From the NCBI RefSeq assembly GCF_000620625.1, contig NZ_JIAW01000010.1, positions 186,001 to 250,000 on the forward strand: a stretch of 64,000 nt of DNA, given 5' to 3'. How positions within the stretch are numbered: position 1 is the stretch's first letter; the number at the start of each line of letters is the position of its first letter. The notes beneath the pieces were generated by a model that saw nothing but the letters and a program-made list of their open reading frames with translations, had not been told where the DNA came from and made no database searches. The stretch comes from Mycobacterium sp. URHB0044 (GTDB lineage: Bacteria; Actinomycetota; Actinomycetes; Mycobacteriales; Mycobacteriaceae). Shown one piece after another: positions 25,322 through 32,887 of the stretch. A program made the position numbers and the translations under genes.

Positions 25322-25340
25322 ACGTGAAGTGATTTCACGT
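25322..25340. promoter_or_regulatory. Operator-like inverted repeat ACGTGAA-N5-TTCACGT
   Basis: Perfect 7-bp arms with a 5-bp spacer, a size and symmetry typical of dimeric HTH regulators. It lies about 100 bp upstream of the VOC gene and about 290 bp upstream of the cutinase gene. No regulator gene is adjacent, so the binder is unknown. Confidence 0.4.
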
Positions 25341-25616
25341 ACCTCGACAAGCGCCGTACGACAATCTGTGTCGAGTTCCGCGGTTGCTGTCGGGTTCTGC
25401 GGGACTCCGGCACCGTGCGAGTTGGTCGCCACCGATGACGTTTGAGTGGCGGGGACATCCGGCGCGACAACGTCGACGGGTTCGCCTGTGCTCGGTCGCC
25501 AACATCCGAGGCAAGGTTTTGCTGAACATCGGTTCCGCCGAGCATGGAATCTGTATGCCCGCACCCGCACGGAGCCCATCCGCAGGTCGCGGTGCCTAAT
25601 TCGCTCGGTCGCCGAG

Positions 25617-25622
25617 TATGAT
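25617..25622 (+). promoter_or_regulatory. -10 element of the cutinase gene (probable leaderless mRNA)
   Basis: TATGAT fits the TANNNT consensus and ends six bases before ATG 25629, placing the transcription start at or one base before the start codon. There is no Shine-Dalgarno, which agrees with leaderless translation. Confidence 0.5.
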
Positions 25623-25628
25623 TTCAGA

Positions 25629-26642
25629 ATGTTGATCCACCGCGTGCGTAGCTGCCGCTCGGTCAGGGCGCGGGAGGCGCTTCGCTGGGTCGGCCTTGGC
25701 GCGTCGGCGCTGCTTTCCCTTTCGACCCCGCTCGTCATCCCCGACACAGCAGCTGTGGCGTCTGCCGACGATTGTCCCGACGCCGAGGTTGTCTTCGCTC
25801 GCGGCACTGACGAGCCACCCGGTATGGGGCGGGTCGGCGACGCCCTCGTCGATTCGCTACGCCAGCAGACCAACGGCCTGAACATCAGGGCCTACGCGGT
25901 GAACTACAAAGCCACCATCACTCAGCGGCACGGCGGCGATGGCGCCAAAGACGCGATCTCCCACATCAAGTCCACCGCGTCTTCGTGTCCCGACACCAGG
26001 ATCGTCTTGGGTGGTTACTCGCAGGGTGCGAGTGTGGTCAACATCGTGGCTGGTTTCGACGGTATCAACTGGGGCGATCCGCTACCACCTGAGTACGTGA
26101 AAAACATTGCGGCGGTGGCTACTTTCGGAAATGTGGCCGACCGCACCGACGGACCGCCGCCGGCCCAGAATTCGCCGCTCAGTGCCAAGGCGATCGACCT
26201 GTGCAATCCCAGCGATCCGATTTGCCACGCAGGTCCCGGCAACGCTTGGAGCGGGCACACGCAGGGCTATGTCCCCGAGTACACCGACGAGGCTGCGGCC
26301 TTCGTTGCGGCCGCGCTTCTGGCTGGCTCGGCCCATTCGGCGCCCGGCTACGGCTCGCAGATCCCGGTGTACGGCCCGCAGTCGCCGGTCTATGGTCCAC
26401 CGCCGGGTCCGCAGTCGCCGGTCTATGGCCCACCGCCCGGTCCGCAGTCGCCGGTCTATGGCCCACCGCCCGGTCCGCAGTCGGGGTATGGCCTTCAGCC
26501 GCCAGAGTCTGTTCCGTCGGCGCCGTCCCTCTCGCAGTGGCCGACGGGTGGCTCGCAAAAACCAACGTCCGCCACTGGGATTGGATCTACACCTGACTCC
26601 TTGACCGACAGCTACCGTGAGGCGGGTTTGCTGCCGGCCTAG
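25629..26642 (+). CDS. Secreted cutinase-family serine esterase with Pro-rich repeat tail
   Basis: 337 residues. A Sec signal peptide ends at about residue 46 (AVASA before DDCPD). The cutinase domain has nucleophile Ser131 (GGYSQGAS), Asp196 (CNPSDPIC) and His210 ([11 protein letters not shown]), plus paired cysteines. Mycobacterial cutinase-like proteins hydrolyse lipid esters at the surface. From about residue 240 a tail contains three copies of [11 protein letters not shown] (33-bp direct repeats) and then a Pro/Ser-rich end, probably a wall-spanning or adhesive segment. The gene is monocistronic, with a probable leaderless promoter. Confidence 0.9.
   Translation: MLIHRVRSCRSVRAREALRWVGLGASALLSLSTPLVIPDTAAVASADDCPDAEVVFARGTDEPPGMGRVGDALVDSLRQQTNGLNIRAYAVNYKATITQRHGGDGAKDAISHIKSTASSCPDTRIVLGGYSQGASVVNIVAGFDGINWGDPLPPEYVKNIAAVATFGNVADRTDGPPPAQNSPLSAKAIDLCNPSDPICHAGPGNAWSGHTQGYVPEYTDEAAAFVAAALLAGSAHSAPGYGSQIPVYGPQSPVYGPPPGPQSPVYGPPPGPQSPVYGPPPGPQSGYGLQPPESVPSAPSLSQWPTGGSQKPTSATGIGSTPDSLTDSYREAGLLPA
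26385..26483 (+). repeat. Three tandem 33-bp repeats in the cutinase tail
   Basis: Units at 26385-26417, 26418-26450 and 26451-26483, nearly identical, each encoding [12 protein letters not shown] shortened relative (PVYGPQS) stands just before at 26364-26384. The repeat length is a multiple of three, so copy-number change keeps the frame. Confidence 0.9.
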
Positions 26643-26653
26643 CGCCCGACGAA

Positions 26654-27088
26654 TCAGAACGATTCGGCGTCGGAATACAGCCAGTGTTCTGGGCGCATCG
26701 AGATCGCGAGGTTTTCGCCGCGGTTCCTGAGGAAGTCGATGTGGCGGTCGGCCGCGTCGCCACTGAGGTGGCGCCGGGTCAGCTCGACGAGTTGGTCGTC
26801 GGTGGCGGGCTCGATCCGGCTGACCGCGCCGTCGACCGCCACGTAACGTCTGGTCGGCTCCAGCCGTTGCACCATGAGCGAGAAGAATCCGGCCGCCTCG
26901 ATCGATCGCGCCTTTCGGGTGCCGGCACCGGTCAAAATCCATGGTTCCCCGCCGGGGCTGTACTGATACCAGATCGGCACCGTCAGGGGTCCGCGTGATG
27001 CACCGAGGCTCACCGACAGCGCTGCGGTACGGGGTTCGGCGAGAAACTGTTCCCGCTCTGCTTTGACGCGAGTCTCGTTGTCGGGCAT
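26654..27088 (-). CDS. PPOX/FDOR-type split-barrel flavin- or F420-binding protein
   Basis: 144 residues with the pyridoxamine-phosphate-oxidase split-barrel pattern: REQFLAEPRTAALSVS at the start, GPLTVPIWYQYSPGGEPWILTG in the core, and a central GTRKARSIEAAGFFSLMVQ. Mycobacteria use many such proteins with F420 or FMN to reduce small molecules. The C-terminus ends SMRPEHWLYSDAESF. It is the last gene of a four-gene minus-strand run headed by a MarR regulator, six bases after the F420:NADP-like gene. Confidence 0.75.
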   Translation of the reverse strand: MPDNETRVKAEREQFLAEPRTAALSVSLGASRGPLTVPIWYQYSPGGEPWILTGAGTRKARSIEAAGFFSLMVQRLEPTRRYVAVDGAVSRIEPATDDQLVELTRRHLSGDAADRHIDFLRNRGENLAISMRPEHWLYSDAESF

Positions 27089-27094
27089 CGCCGG

Positions 27095-27811
27095 TCAGAC
27101 CGTCCGGTCGGCCACGTTGACACGCGTGGCGGAAGCCAGTGCTGCGCGCAGCGTGTCCTTGGAGACGGGCGCACCCGGGGTGCTCGTGAATTTCTCCCAC
27201 GATACGGTCGGATCTGACAAGTAGATTTGGGTGTAGCCGGCCGACTCGGGCTCGAAACGCCATGTCTGCGAGGATGGTTCGACGTTGATGGTGTCGAATC
27301 CGAGGCGGTCGATGAGATCCGCTGCTACGTCGAGCGCGCCGGCATCGTCACTGGCGATGGGCAACGCGGTCCGGTCTGACGCACCGGATGGTCGAGCCAG
27401 CTCGGGGATGTGGTTGGAGAGGATATTGCTGAATGCCTTCACCAGGATCGCGCCGGGCAGCAACTTCTGGGCGAGCTGAAGTTGGGTGTACTGACCGGAG
27501 TCCAGTTCGGGGACGCGGCCGTCGCGCGAGGGATAGTAGTTGCCGGTGTCGAGCACCGTCTTTCCGCTCAACAGTCCCTCGGGGAGTTTCCCGTAGGCGG
27601 ACATCGGAATGCTGAGCAGGACGGCCGCGCCGCCACGCGCTGCGTCTTCGATCGTGCCCGCCGTCGCGTGTGGTCCGAGCTCGTCGACCAGATCCGCGAT
27701 GCTCTCGGGTCCTCGCGAATTGGCCACGATGACGTCGATGTCGGCGGCTACCGCCAACCGGGCAACGGCCGATCCGATGTTGCCGCTTCCGATGATGCCC
27801 AGGGTGGTCAT
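27095..27811 (-). CDS. NADP-binding oxidoreductase, F420H2:NADP+ oxidoreductase-like
   Basis: 238 residues. A Rossmann nucleotide site GIIGSGNIGSAVARLA is at the N-terminus, then VIVANSRGPES (the loop that contacts the NADP phosphate) and DTGNYYPSRDG. This layout matches Fno/NPD-type proteins that exchange hydride between NADPH and F420 or flavins. Start ATG 27811 (MTTLGIIGSGNIG) is clear from the fold. The neighbouring LLM and split-barrel genes also belong to families that often use F420, supporting a shared redox function. Confidence 0.78.
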   Translation of the reverse strand: MTTLGIIGSGNIGSAVARLAVAADIDVIVANSRGPESIADLVDELGPHATAGTIEDAARGGAAVLLSIPMSAYGKLPEGLLSGKTVLDTGNYYPSRDGRVPELDSGQYTQLQLAQKLLPGAILVKAFSNILSNHIPELARPSGASDRTALPIASDDAGALDVAADLIDRLGFDTINVEPSSQTWRFEPESAGYTQIYLSDPTVSWEKFTSTPGAPVSKDTLRAALASATRVNVADRTV

Positions 27812-27851
27812 GGTATGTGCCGTTTCTTTTTGGGGATTCTCGTGTTGAGGG

Positions 27852-28724
27852 TTAGCGCTGGTGCGGCGATAGGCCAAGTGCCGGAGCCAAAGTCGTCAAT
27901 GCCGGCAACACATCCGTTGTGCCGATGACCTGAATGGCGACGTGATCAGCACCGGCTGCAATGTGCTGATGTAGGCGCTGAACAATCTGATCAGCGGCGC
28001 CGTGGGCGATGACGCCATCGACCAGTTCGTCACTGCCGGGTTTGGTTAGATCGTTGTCGGAGAAGCCGATTCGCTTCCAACTGTTGCGGTAATTGGCGAA
28101 GCCGAGCGACAGGTCGAGTGCGTCACGGCCCAATGCGCGCGACTCCTCGGCGTCGTCGGACAGCACGATCTTCTGCTCCGGGGCCAGGAAGGCGGCTGGC
28201 CCCATCACGTTGCGGGCCCGAGCAGTGTGCTCGGGAGTCGTGAGATAAGGGTGCGCGCCGGCCGCGCGTCGCGCTGACAGCTTCAGGATCCCGTCGCCGA
28301 GTGCGGCAAGGATGCGGCGGTGAGCGGGCACACCGTAGCGGTCCAGGTCGTCAAGATAGGCATTGAGTGCGTCGAACGGCTTCTCCCACTGGGTGATGGC
28401 TTCGCGATGGCCGGCGCCGATGCCGAGCACGAATCGCCCCGGGTGACGATGTTCGAGGCGGTGAAACGCCTCCGCCACGGGTCCGGCCGAAGAAGTCCAG
28501 ATGTTGATGATCCCGGTGGCGGCCTTCAACGTGGTGGTCCGATCGAAGATCGGGTCGACCCAGGACAGGTCGTCGGGCGCGAAGCTACTGACCCACACCG
28601 CCCCATAGCCCAGGCTCTCGAGCTCAACGGCGACCTCCGCGGAGACCGGGTTGACCGTCCACACGCCGAACTGTCCGAGGTCGGGTTTGACGGCAGCCGC
28701 CGTGGCTGAATCGTTGGGGTTCAT
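27852..28724 (-). CDS. LLM-class probable F420-dependent oxidoreductase
   Basis: 290 residues of luciferase-like TIM-barrel type, of the mycobacterial F420-linked branch. Recognisable parts are LGQFGVWTVNPVSAEVAVEL, TTLKAATGIINIWTSS, HPGRFVLGIGAGHREAITQW and a C-terminal GAADQIVQRLHQHIAAGADHVAIQV. Substrate not readable. It lies 21 bp after marR and 40 bp before the F420:NADP-like gene. Cofactor choice (F420 rather than FMN) is inference from the subfamily and neighbours. Confidence 0.8.
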   Translation of the reverse strand: MNPNDSATAAAVKPDLGQFGVWTVNPVSAEVAVELESLGYGAVWVSSFAPDDLSWVDPIFDRTTTLKAATGIINIWTSSAGPVAEAFHRLEHRHPGRFVLGIGAGHREAITQWEKPFDALNAYLDDLDRYGVPAHRRILAALGDGILKLSARRAAGAHPYLTTPEHTARARNVMGPAAFLAPEQKIVLSDDAEESRALGRDALDLSLGFANYRNSWKRIGFSDNDLTKPGSDELVDGVIAHGAADQIVQRLHQHIAAGADHVAIQVIGTTDVLPALTTLAPALGLSPHQR

Positions 28725-28745
28725 GCCTTTTCCCTTCTCTGGTGC

Positions 28746-29180
28746 CTAGTCGACCGCGGGGTGTGCGAGTCCTTCGAGAGTGCGCCGAAGGTCGTCGATG
28801 CCCGCGTCGGTGAGCTGGCACGCTGTCTTGATTTGGTCGGTGATGCCTCGGATCTCGGGTTCGAGCGCGCGGCCACGGGCGGTCAGATCGACGAACACCC
28901 TCCGCTCGTCGGCGACGTCCCTCGTCCGCGTCACCATTCCGATGGCCTCCAGGCGCTTGACCAAGGGCGTGATCGTGCCCGTGTCCATGTCGAGGCGGGC
29001 GCCCAAGGTGCCGACCGGAACCGGTGCGTCATCCAGCAGCGCCAATACCGCCAAGTACTGGGGAAACGTCAAACCCAGCGGTTCGAGGAACGGCTTGTGC
29101 AGGCGGATCATCCGGTTGGCGGCCCCGTACAACGCAAACGACAGCTGCTGACCCAAGTGATCACGAGATGCCTGTGACAC
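28746..29180 (-). CDS. MarR-family transcriptional regulator
   Basis: 144 residues, the usual MarR size. The winged helix spans about 35-100: LTFPQYLAVLALLDD, VGTLGARLDMDTGTITPLVKRLEAIG (recognition helix) and TRTRDVADERRVFVDLTARG (wing). It heads the LLM/F420:NADP/split-barrel operon. A palindromic site about 45 bp upstream of the start could be its operator, giving autoregulation. The ligand is unknown; MarR proteins commonly sense phenolics or oxidants. Confidence 0.88.
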   Translation of the reverse strand: MSQASRDHLGQQLSFALYGAANRMIRLHKPFLEPLGLTFPQYLAVLALLDDAPVPVGTLGARLDMDTGTITPLVKRLEAIGMVTRTRDVADERRVFVDLTARGRALEPEIRGITDQIKTACQLTDAGIDDLRRTLEGLAHPAVD

Positions 29181-29218
29181 AGTCCGACCACTTCCCTAGC
29201 AGACCATCTGCTGATGCT

Positions 29219-29242
29219 CTAGATACTAGCACGCTAGATATA
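29219..29242. promoter_or_regulatory. Candidate MarR operator upstream of the F420-linked operon
   Basis: The core CTAGC-AC-GCTAG (29226-29237) is perfectly symmetric and extends to a near-palindrome of about 20 bp (GATACTAGC against GCTAGATAT). It lies about 45 bp from the marR start in an otherwise GC-rich region. A TAGTAT hexamer on the minus strand inside the site could be the -10 element. Confidence 0.5.
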
Positions 29243-29302
29243 TTGGCGGCACGAGTGTGACTCAGGAGTCTCGCGGCCAGCGGCCGTCGACCGTTCGATG
29301 GG

Positions 29303-29719
29303 TCAGTTGACCGGTTTCGCCCTTCGTTCGAACGCATCCCGGTCTTCCTTGGGACGCAACGGGTTGAGCGCGTAGACCACGCAGAATTGCTTGCCGGACG
29401 GGTCGGCCATGATGACCCACTGCCCGGGGTGATTGGCGAAGGAGTCGTCGACGACCGTCGCGCCGAGGCCTTTCAAGCGCCCGACCTCCGCGGCGAGATT
29501 GTCCGTGTGAATGTCGAGGTGCACGCCTGCCCGGTCGGAGTGCACGTTCTGGACTACGAGTCGGAAGTCGTTGGACGCGCCCTCGAGGATGCGGTAGTCG
29601 CTGCCGCCCCGCGGGGTCACCACCTCGGCATCGAGTGTGTCCGCCCAAAACCGTGCCGTCTCTTCGTGTACGTCCGACGGGGCGTCGATGATCAACGTGC
29701 TGAGCAGTATGCGATGCAA
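29303..29719 (-). CDS. VOC/glyoxalase-fold protein (TTG start)
   Basis: 138 residues if translation starts at TTG 29719 (MHRILLSTLIIDAPSD), with GAGG seven bases upstream and no ATG or GTG in a suitable place. Glyoxalase-like halves are visible: STLIIDAPSDVHEETARFWADTL, LVVQNVHSDRAGVHLDIHTDN, and VMADPSGKQFCVVYAL. The HLDIHTDN His is a metal-ligand candidate. It lies 34 bp downstream of the P450 gene on the same strand and is probably its partner in one transcript. Confidence 0.72.
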   Translation of the reverse strand: MHRILLSTLIIDAPSDVHEETARFWADTLDAEVVTPRGGSDYRILEGASNDFRLVVQNVHSDRAGVHLDIHTDNLAAEVGRLKGLGATVVDDSFANHPGQWVIMADPSGKQFCVVYALNPLRPKEDRDAFERRAKPVN

Positions 29720-29753
29720 TGCGAGTCCTCTACGGCCCCAGGGGTATTCCAGG

Positions 29754-30938
29754 TCAGGGTAACAACGTGGGCATGGCGGCCCAGCCGCGAACCGCGGCGG
29801 TCTCCGACGGCACCGCATTGGGCCAATCGACCTCCCACTCGGGGAAGCGTTTGAGGATCTCCTCCAGCGCGATGCGAAGTTCCAGCCGGGCCAAGGCGTT
29901 GCCCATGCAGAAGTGGGTGCCCGCGCCGAAGGTGAGGTGCGAAAGGTGCTGCCGGTGAATGTCGAAGACGTCCCCGTCCGGCGCGAACCGGCGGCGATCG
30001 CGGTTGGCCGCGCCAACCAGCAGCAGCATCGCCGAACCTTCCGGCACGGTTTGGCCGTAGTACTCGACGTCGCGGGTGACGTAGCGGGCGAGTTGCAGCG
30101 CGGGCGGCTCCCAGCGCAGGATCTCTTCGATCGCCTGGGGGATCAGGCCGTGGTTGGCCACCAGGTCGCGCCGCTGATCCGGAACTTCGGCCAGGGTCTT
30201 GCCTGCCCAGCCGAGCATCCGGGTGGTGGTCTCGGAGCCGGCGGTCGCGATCACCGTCAAGTACAGCAGCAGTTCGTCGCGGCGCAGCTTGCGCACCGTG
30301 CCGGTCTCGTCTTCGAATTCGGCGTTGAGCAGGTCGGTCATGATGTCGTCGGATGGGTGCTCGGTCCGCCAGTCGATGAACTCCGCGAAGACCTCGCCGG
30401 TGGCCAGCGCGTCGACCTTGTCCTTGTTGAGGGTCTCCTCGCCGTGGTCGGTGATCTGCTGCTGCCGGTCCTCGGGGATGCCCAGCAGCATGCCGATGAC
30501 GCGCATCGGCATCTGTTCACCGAGATCGTTGACGAAGTCGAATCGGTCGGACCCGACCAGAGGATCCAGGCAGCGCGTCGTGAACTCCCGGATCTGGGGT
30601 TCGAGGGCCAGCACCTTGCGTGGCGTGAACACCCGCGACAGCAGATTGCGGTGGATGTTGTGGATCGGCGGATCCTCGAAGATCAGTGTCCCCGGCGGAA
30701 TCTCCATGCCCGACTTGATGATCTCCAGAAGTGCACCACGCCCGGAGATGAACGTGTCGTGGTCGATGGTCGCCTTGTTGACGTCGTCGTAGCGGCTCAG
30801 TGCGTAGAAGTCGTGCTTTTCGTTGTAGTAGAGCGGGGCCTCTTCCCTGAACCGGGCGAATGCCGGGTAGGGGTTCATGTTGAGGTCGATGTCGTACGGG
30901 TCGTAGTACAGCTCGGCTTCGGTCGGTGCGGTTGACAC
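29754..30938 (-). CDS. Cytochrome P450 (paralogue 1 of the catabolic island)
   Basis: 394 residues, a bacterial soluble P450. I-helix oxygen-binding motif AGSETTTR, K-helix ExxR in EEILRWEPP, and haem-ligand loop FGAGTHFCMG with Cys344. The N-terminus YYDPYDIDLNMNPYPAF and the stretch EEAPLYYNEKHDFYALSR are almost the same in the second P450 at 40553-41758, so the two are recent paralogues. It needs ferredoxin and reductase partners, none of which are in the window. It is divergent from the SDR gene across a 199-bp gap containing inverted repeats. Confidence 0.92.
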   Translation of the reverse strand: MSTAPTEAELYYDPYDIDLNMNPYPAFARFREEAPLYYNEKHDFYALSRYDDVNKATIDHDTFISGRGALLEIIKSGMEIPPGTLIFEDPPIHNIHRNLLSRVFTPRKVLALEPQIREFTTRCLDPLVGSDRFDFVNDLGEQMPMRVIGMLLGIPEDRQQQITDHGEETLNKDKVDALATGEVFAEFIDWRTEHPSDDIMTDLLNAEFEDETGTVRKLRRDELLLYLTVIATAGSETTTRMLGWAGKTLAEVPDQRRDLVANHGLIPQAIEEILRWEPPALQLARYVTRDVEYYGQTVPEGSAMLLLVGAANRDRRRFAPDGDVFDIHRQHLSHLTFGAGTHFCMGNALARLELRIALEEILKRFPEWEVDWPNAVPSETAAVRGWAAMPTLLP

Positions 30939-30964
30939 GGATGGTCTCCTGAGGGATGGTCGCT

Positions 30965-30995
30965 GGGCACCTGCTTAGCAGGCCAGCGGGTGCCC
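30965..30995. repeat. Overlapping inverted repeats in the P450-SDR divergent gap
   Basis: GGGCACC (30965-30971) pairs with GGTGCCC (30989-30995), and inside it CCTGC-TTA-GCAGG (30970-30982) forms a tight hairpin. The site sits about 30 bp from the P450 start and could be an operator for divergent control. Confidence 0.4.
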
Positions 30996-31137
30996 GGTCA
31001 AGGGTGCTCGCGAAATGGGCGACAAATCCGACTGGTGCACAACGTATTCCGTGCGGTGTTCTCGCATCACCAGAATGTCGAGGTCGCAGACGGAGTATGG
31101 TCGCGAGCCAGCCTGCTATGTGTCGAAGGGAAAAGGC

Positions 31138-32064
31138 ATGTCTGAGTTACGTTTTGACGAGCGCGTCGCGATCGTCACCGGCGCCGGACGCGGCATCGGC
31201 CGCGGTTACGCCCACTTGCTGGCGGCGAAGGGCGCACGCATCGTCGTCGCGGACTACGGCGTGGACCCCGACGGGCACGGCACGTCGTCGGCACCCGCCA
31301 ACGAAGTGGCCAGGGAAATCACCGATCTCGGAGGCGACGCCGTCGCGTGCTGCGCGTCGGTGGCCGACGAGCGGGGAGCGACGTCCATCGTCGACACCGC
31401 AATCGACGCATTCGGCCGGTTGGACATCGTGGTGAACAACGCGGGCATCCACGACCCCGCGACCTTCGACGAGCTGTCGATCGATCAGTTCCGCGCCATG
31501 CTCGACGTGCACTTCTTCGGCGCGCTCTACGTGATCAGGGCGGCATGGCCACACTTCCGATCCGCCGGGTACGGCCGGATCGTCAACACCGTGTCGGAGG
31601 CCATGCTCGGCGGCGTACCCGGGCTCACCAGCTATGCATCGGCCAAGGGCGCCGTCTACGGGTTGACGCGAAACCTCGCGACCGAAGGGTTGGCCGCGGG
31701 CATTCGCGTGAACGCCGTCGCCCCCCGCGCCTACACCCGGTTATCCGCCGACCACGTAGAGAATCTCTCGACCCTCCACGGGATGTCACCGGAGAAGATG
31801 GCGCAGGTCAACGCCAGTATGCCGCCCGAACTGTGCGCGCCGGCGGTCGCCTACCTGGCTCACGAGGCATGTCAGCTCAACGGCGAGGTGCTCCAAGTCG
31901 GAATGGGCGGTGTGGCGCGGTTGGCCTTCGTCGCTGCGAAGGGTCTGCGCAGTCGCGCGCTGACGGCGGAAGCCATCGCCGAGAACATCGACGCCGTCCT
32001 GGACGTCGACGGCGCCGACGTTCCCTCGACAAACGACATCCTGAGCCCGCTTCGCTCGAAGTGA
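31138..32064 (+). CDS. Short-chain dehydrogenase/reductase
   Basis: 308 residues. NAD(P) site TGAGRGIG near 14, NNAGIHDPATF, catalytic Ser in NTVSEAMLG and YxxxK in SYASAKGAVYG. The length, the insert after VVADYGVDPDG and the C-terminal extension resemble the hydroxyacyl/steroid-dehydrogenase-like SDR branch. The probable role is oxidation of an alcohol made by the neighbouring P450. ATG 31138 has a GAAGGGAAAAGG ribosome site. It is convergent with the TetR gene three bases downstream. Confidence 0.87.
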   Translation: MSELRFDERVAIVTGAGRGIGRGYAHLLAAKGARIVVADYGVDPDGHGTSSAPANEVAREITDLGGDAVACCASVADERGATSIVDTAIDAFGRLDIVVNNAGIHDPATFDELSIDQFRAMLDVHFFGALYVIRAAWPHFRSAGYGRIVNTVSEAMLGGVPGLTSYASAKGAVYGLTRNLATEGLAAGIRVNAVAPRAYTRLSADHVENLSTLHGMSPEKMAQVNASMPPELCAPAVAYLAHEACQLNGEVLQVGMGGVARLAFVAAKGLRSRALTAEAIAENIDAVLDVDGADVPSTNDILSPLRSK

Positions 32065-32067
32065 CGT

Positions 32068-32712
32068 TCAGGCCCCGGCGAGCCGAGGTCGATCACCGCT
32101 GAGCGACTGCGCATGCCGGAGGATCCGCGGCCGCGCGCGTGGTTGAGCGACGGCAAGCAGGCAGATGTCGAACGCATGCAGCGCGCCGGCGCGCAGTCCG
32201 GCATCGTCGAGCTCGCCGGAGGTCCAGCGGCGTTGCAGGTGGAACAACACCATCGCCGCATGCTCGGCAAGTACCGCCGGCTCGATATCTGGCCGCAGCA
32301 CACCAGCTTTGGTCGCGGCGCCGATCTCGGAGACGATCAGGTCCCACCCCGTCCAGTGCACGTTCACCAGGTCGAGGAGGCGATCGTCCATGACGACGGC
32401 GCGAACGACCGCCTTGGGTACCTCGGCCACGGTCTTGTCGATCGAGACGGCGATCGCCTCCCAGATCCGTTCGATCGGATCGGTCGCGGTCAGGTGGTGA
32501 ACGGCGACGTCGATGGAGTCGAGCGACCGTTGCACGAGCGCGGTGAGCAGCCCCTCCTTGTCCCCGAAGTGGTTGTAGAGCGTGCGGACGCTGACTGCTG
32601 CTTCGTCGGCTAGCCGGCGCATCGAAAGTTGCTCAACGCCGTGGACCTCGATGAAGGCCCGCGCGACGTCGAGGACGTGCCGACTAGTCCGCTCCTGAAC
32701 CCGCGATGCCAT
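32068..32712 (-). CDS. TetR-family regulator of the catabolic island
   Basis: 214 residues from ATG 32712 (MASRVQERTSRHVLD); a start at 32787 would run through a likely operator. The HTH is MRRLADEAAVSVRTLYNHFGDKEGLLTAL, typical TetR. The C-terminal ligand domain is not assignable. It is divergent from the amidohydrolase gene that begins the long plus-strand operon and convergent with the SDR gene, so it is the natural candidate to repress both divergent units. Confidence 0.87.
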   Translation of the reverse strand: MASRVQERTSRHVLDVARAFIEVHGVEQLSMRRLADEAAVSVRTLYNHFGDKEGLLTALVQRSLDSIDVAVHHLTATDPIERIWEAIAVSIDKTVAEVPKAVVRAVVMDDRLLDLVNVHWTGWDLIVSEIGAATKAGVLRPDIEPAVLAEHAAMVLFHLQRRWTSGELDDAGLRAGALHAFDICLLAVAQPRARPRILRHAQSLSGDRPRLAGA

Positions 32713-32753
32713 CGTCAGAACCCTAGTCACTCGACGTAAGCGTGCGAGTTCGG

Positions 32754-32792
32754 ACGGTGTTTTGCCACATCGGGTCAAAAATGCCACACCGT
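32754..32792. promoter_or_regulatory. Candidate operator between the TetR gene and the catabolic operon
   Basis: Perfect 7-bp arms ACGGTGT and ACACCGT lie 25 bp apart. Inside are TTTTGCC and a TCAAAA stretch with partial symmetry. The site lies 42 bp from the TetR start and 95 bp from the amidohydrolase start. The spacing is long for one TetR dimer, so it may hold two half-overlapping sites. Confidence 0.4.
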
Positions 32793-32887
32793 TGCAAAAG
32801 CTGGTGAATGTTGCTTAGATCTCTTCAACGAGCTGTGCAGGTGCCCAGCCACAGCCACTCGCATCGACCAGAAGCCAGGGGGAAGAG

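Larger units (their letters stand above)
25219..25628. other. 410-bp gap without a supported gene
   Basis: Between the VOC and cutinase genes, which read away from each other. It holds an inverted repeat at 25322-25340 and the cutinase -10 element at 25617-25622. Short open frames here lack ribosome sites and family features. Confidence 0.6.

Noticed and set aside
26385-26483. Tandem repeats considered as a CRISPR array
   Set aside because: Units are contiguous without spacers and are in frame within the cutinase gene.
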